Made by a program: the position numbers and the translations under genes
Source of the DNA: DATEPR01 sp036503065
GTDB lineage: Bacteria; Actinomycetota; Actinomycetes; Mycobacteriales; Pseudonocardiaceae
Assembly (NCBI GenBank): GCA_036503065.1
Contig: DASXXM010000667.1
Location: forward strand, 1 to 17,088
Length of the DNA stretch: 17,088 bases
Direction: 5' to 3'
Notes under the pieces: generated by a model
The model's database searches: none
Told to the model about the DNA's origin: nothing
What the model saw: the letters and a program-made list of their open reading frames with translations, nothing else
Shown here: positions 15,801 through 17,088 of the stretch, one piece after another
How the letters are laid out: each line of letters begins with the position of its first letter
Position numbering within the stretch: the first letter of the stretch is position 1

Positions 15801-15937
15801 TCGCCAAGGACCAGACCGGGCCCCGCACGATCATCGCGACCGGTCCCGGCTTCAGCGCGGTCACCACGCCGTTCCTGGTGGTGGACAACACGTTCACGCC
15901 ACCGGACCTGGTGACGCGCTCGGGCGGCGGTGGCTGA
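12899..15937 (+). CDS. Exported TolB/WD40-like beta-propeller protein with CARDB/DUF11-type C-terminal domains
   Basis: About 1012 aa. Of two tandem GTG codons (12896, 12899), the second is better spaced from GAGG at 12889-12892. A basic start (RTARHR) and a hydrophobic stretch (about 10-28, MIMLAVVGLGVVSLLTMPVS) form a signal peptide or anchor. At least eight PD40/TolB-type xSPDG motifs follow at about 123, 169, 268, 386, 438, 485, 541 and 610, for example LSPDGTQITFSS and WSPDGTQFVFTA, so there may be one or two propellers. From about 665 there are two DUF11/CARDB-like beta-sandwiches (LTVSVPAGLALSGL; VTYTVRNDGNATATGL), each with paired cysteines, then an IPT/Ig-like domain (about 905-1000). 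No catalytic motif was seen. The gene is followed after 3 bp by the DUF4255 gene, so it belongs to the CIS operon. It probably binds or scaffolds on the outer side of the membrane. Confidence 0.85.
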   Translation: MIGRTARHRMIMLAVVGLGVVSLLTMPVSGPPRAVTPVDLSTGGRVLFAGTDHLGLGVVAGQADAPPLFGPGPGHFDEQAAARGDQLVFTSLRDGPLPEVYLRTATGVVRRLTTDQNTEHPRLSPDGTFVVFDAMAPGATQHQLWRIDTDGSGLRQLTDTAFDETAPDLSPDGTQITFSSNQTPGTGRQIFRMPIDGGPVTQVTTEQSGDAIDPTWNPVNDAAHRNQIAYVLDDPAHNLEQTRLAGDCGCGLLLAGPQGNWPSRAPAWCPDGNSVLFVSPGPQPGPDSVYRAGVLSTTPAQLLLAQDRRIDSPTWLGPLDNGQIVVTRTDAPAANVATLQDVRPDGGDPRDLGVTILREDPSTDPVGDPLFNPAPGFDPWLERQTYTPDGQGIVVTRFEDSPAGRIERIWQTGPDGANPQPMQLAGRGPTDRDTDPAFSPDGKLLALTRTTPGSPSRVLIADVATGAITATIPGRPGLNDAQPAWSADGTTIAFTRDAIINGGGGNKHIWTAPAGALSQQTDLSAQHCTATCEVIDDSPAYSPDGSRIAFNRKDGGGRVNEQNGVLIVSATGPGCQVVLPIGLQADPTACQRNLPDTTVTGPHQPRDVAWSPDGTQFVFTARRAEIGNSPEGLAVYDLAGATWTPLDRNLPGRQKEPATRQSVDLAVTAPPNTPQLQVGHGETITATVTSHGPAASPGTVLTVSVPAGLALSGLTTGTGTCDSATRSCALGVLQPGASVPVTAAVTGLSPGTQSVVWTVAGSSVDSVPTDNTATTIVPVVSVPQPVPPGPVPSVADPAVALTATPQPGFVGGQVTVTYTVRNDGNATATGLSLSFGLPAGVPVTSVPAGCTAAGCPALPDLVPGAAAAVPVVITPIAALNTTVMGILTTTGQDANRANDRATAPLHVLQPKIVAVPPIGPPGFVTLVRGIDFPAGAPITLTWSPGITAAAAPVRPGANLKFTGELLILAKDQTGPRTIIATGPGFSAVTTPFLVVDNTFTPPDLVTRSGGGG

Positions 15938-15940
15938 CCG

Positions 15941-16633
15941 GTGATCCACGAGGTCGACGAGGGACTGCGCAGGCTGCTGGTCGATGGCGGCATCGGGGAG
16001 TCCGGAGTGGAACTGGTCTTCGAGGCGCCGACCCGGGAGTGGATGGCAAAGCGGAACGCCCCCACGGTCAGCGTGTTCCTCTACGACATCCGTGAGGACG
16101 TGGCGCGGCGGCGCAGCGGTCCCGTCGAGGAATATGGCGCGGACGGTGAAGTCGTTGGGTGGCGCGATCCGCCGCGCTGGTTCCAGCTCACCTACCTGGT
16201 GAGCGCGTGGACGAGCCGCCCGCAGGACGAGCACCGGCTGCTGTCGGACGTGTTGCGCTGCCTCATCCGCACTGACGCGCTCGCCGCGCACCTGCTGACC
16301 GGCTCACTCGCGGAACTCGGCCTCACGGTCGGGCTGGACGTGGTCGGCTCGGCGGGGACGTCGGTCTTCGACGTGTGGTCGGCGCTGGACGGCGAACTCC
16401 GGCCGGCCGTCGAGGTGCGGGTCACCGCCCCGTTCCGCGGCGAGTTCACGCCGGCCGGACCGCTGGTCACCGACGGGCTCGTCGTGCACGCCACATCGGA
16501 GTCGCTGGATGATGAAGCGCGGCGCCTGCGCTACCACGGTTCCGTGCCGCCGCAGGGCGAAGGCTTCGCGTCGTTCCGGCCGCGCGGCGCGCCGGGCGAG
16601 CGGCGCCGGCAGCGCGGCGGGACCACCCGGTGA
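15941..16633 (+). CDS. DUF4255 (Pvc16-like) contractile injection system tail-terminator protein
   Basis: A 230-aa protein from the GTG at 15941, three bases after the propeller stop. The DUF4255 pattern is clear: an N-terminal helix (VDEGLRRLLVDGG), a strand pair with VELVFEAP and PTVSVFLYDIREDVARR (about 41-58), WFQLTYLVSAWTSRPQDEHRLLSDVLR (about 80-106), and late beta strands with AVEVRVTAPFR. The family caps the tail tube/sheath end in extracellular and actinobacterial CIS and related phage-tail-like particles, and acts in the cytoplasm during assembly. The last 40 residues are Arg/Gly-rich and look disordered. It overlaps the next gene as GTGA, indicating translational coupling. Confidence 0.85.
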   Translation: MIHEVDEGLRRLLVDGGIGESGVELVFEAPTREWMAKRNAPTVSVFLYDIREDVARRRSGPVEEYGADGEVVGWRDPPRWFQLTYLVSAWTSRPQDEHRLLSDVLRCLIRTDALAAHLLTGSLAELGLTVGLDVVGSAGTSVFDVWSALDGELRPAVEVRVTAPFRGEFTPAGPLVTDGLVVHATSESLDDEARRLRYHGSVPPQGEGFASFRPRGAPGERRRQRGGTTR

Positions 16634-17088
16634 CACCGGACCTACGCCACGCACCGGCCGTCGGCCCGGCCGACCTGCGTCACCTGTTGTCGCACGTGCA
16701 CCGCGTCGAACGGCGGGTCCGGCGCGCCGTCGCGGCCCGTCGCGCAACGGATCCGGCGCCCGACGATCCCTACCGGGGCCTCTACCTCACGCCGGAGTCG
16801 GTGGAGCAGATCCTTGCTACGCAATGGATTCCCGACGACGCGATCGATCAGGGACCGGTCGAGCCCGGCTCCCGGCTGGACCGGCTCACCGTCGCGTTCG
16901 GACTCAGGGCGCTGGATGTCGAGCTGCTGCTCATCGCGCTGGCCCCGGAGGTAGACGCCCGGTTCGAACGGCTCTACGGCTACCTCAACGACGACGTGAC
17001 CCGCGGCCGGCCGACCGTCGGCCTCGCCCTTGAACTGTGCGGGCTGCCGGCCGCCGGTCCCGGCCGGTTTCTGTTGGCGCCCAACGCG
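16630..17088 (+). CDS. CIS-type AAA+ ATPase, N-terminal part (3'-truncated by window end)
   Basis: The frame runs from a GTG at 16630, which overlaps the DUF4255 stop, to the window edge: 153 codons with no stop. The visible part holds DDPYRGLYLTPESVEQIL (about 47-64), then LDRLTVAFGLRALDVELLLI and ALAPEVDARFERLYGYLNDDVTRGRPTV (about 87-132). This is the N-terminal helical/winged-helix region typical of the AAA+ ATPases encoded in CIS loci. Walker motifs would come after the window edge. Its exact task in CIS assembly or remodelling is not settled. The order DUF4255-AAA+ supports a CIS gene cluster continuing to the right. Confidence 0.75.
   Translation, partial: MTPDLRHAPAVGPADLRHLLSHVHRVERRVRRAVAARRATDPAPDDPYRGLYLTPESVEQILATQWIPDDAIDQGPVEPGSRLDRLTVAFGLRALDVELLLIALAPEVDARFERLYGYLNDDVTRGRPTVGLALELCGLPAAGPGRFLLAPNA

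Noticed and set aside
13832..16291. 819-codon open frame on the minus strand
   Set aside because: It lies antisense to the propeller and DUF4255 genes, is dominated by Arg, Gly and Asp without any domain, and is the usual shadow of high-GC coding DNA.
1..17088. CRISPR array, tRNA, transposon ends or phage integrase
   Set aside because: No regularly spaced repeats, tRNA-like folds, transposase or integrase motifs were seen on either strand.

Overview
The window is very GC-rich, gene-dense DNA with many GTG starts, Actinobacteria-type promoters and rare TTA codons. It comes from a high-GC actinomycete. Pseudonocardiaceae or Streptomycetaceae relatives are my best guess, but sequence alone does not fix the family. 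Both ends cut through genes. No rRNA, tRNA, transposase, integrase or CRISPR array was seen.

Left part (1-5190). A large subtilase-like secreted protein, truncated at its 5' end, runs to 3183. It faces a three-gene minus-strand set: an 80-aa orphan domain resembling the C-terminal tail of ABC-2 exporter ATPases (DUF4162-like), a DUF4386 six-helix membrane protein overlapping it by ATGA, and a TIGR00027-type SAM methyltransferase. This set is divergent from a 766-aa STAND ATPase/LuxR regulator (5291-7591). The 100-bp gap between them is a nearly exact mirror-image double promoter.

Middle (7702-10690). Two minus-strand genes follow: an MltB-like lytic transglycosylase with a signal sequence and a Pro/Thr-rich tail, and an XRE-HTH/NB-ARC regulator with an in-frame TTA codon. 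A strong hairpin at 10543-10570 separates this block from the next.

Right part (10691-17088) looks like the edge of an actinobacterial contractile injection system (CIS) locus. The CIS markers are a DUF4255 (Pvc16-like) tail-terminator protein at 15941 and the N-terminus of the CIS-type AAA+ ATPase, which overlaps it by GTGA. Upstream in the same direction lie a large exported WD40/TolB-like beta-propeller with CARDB/DUF11-type domains and a LuxR-type response regulator with a degenerate receiver and a TTA codon. Divergent from these is a bitopic membrane protein with cytoplasmic NEW3-like beta-sandwiches, one transmembrane helix, a Gly-rich linker and an outside beta-domain. Sheath, tube, spike and baseplate genes are not in the window and would be expected to the right.

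How it may fit together (inference): the divergent 11948-12080 region, with a 12-bp direct repeat at 22-bp period, is the likely control point of this CIS segment. The membrane protein and the exported propeller are candidates for linking a cytoplasmic CIS to the envelope. TTA codons in the response regulator and the XRE/NB-ARC regulator could tie expression to development if the host uses bldA-type control.
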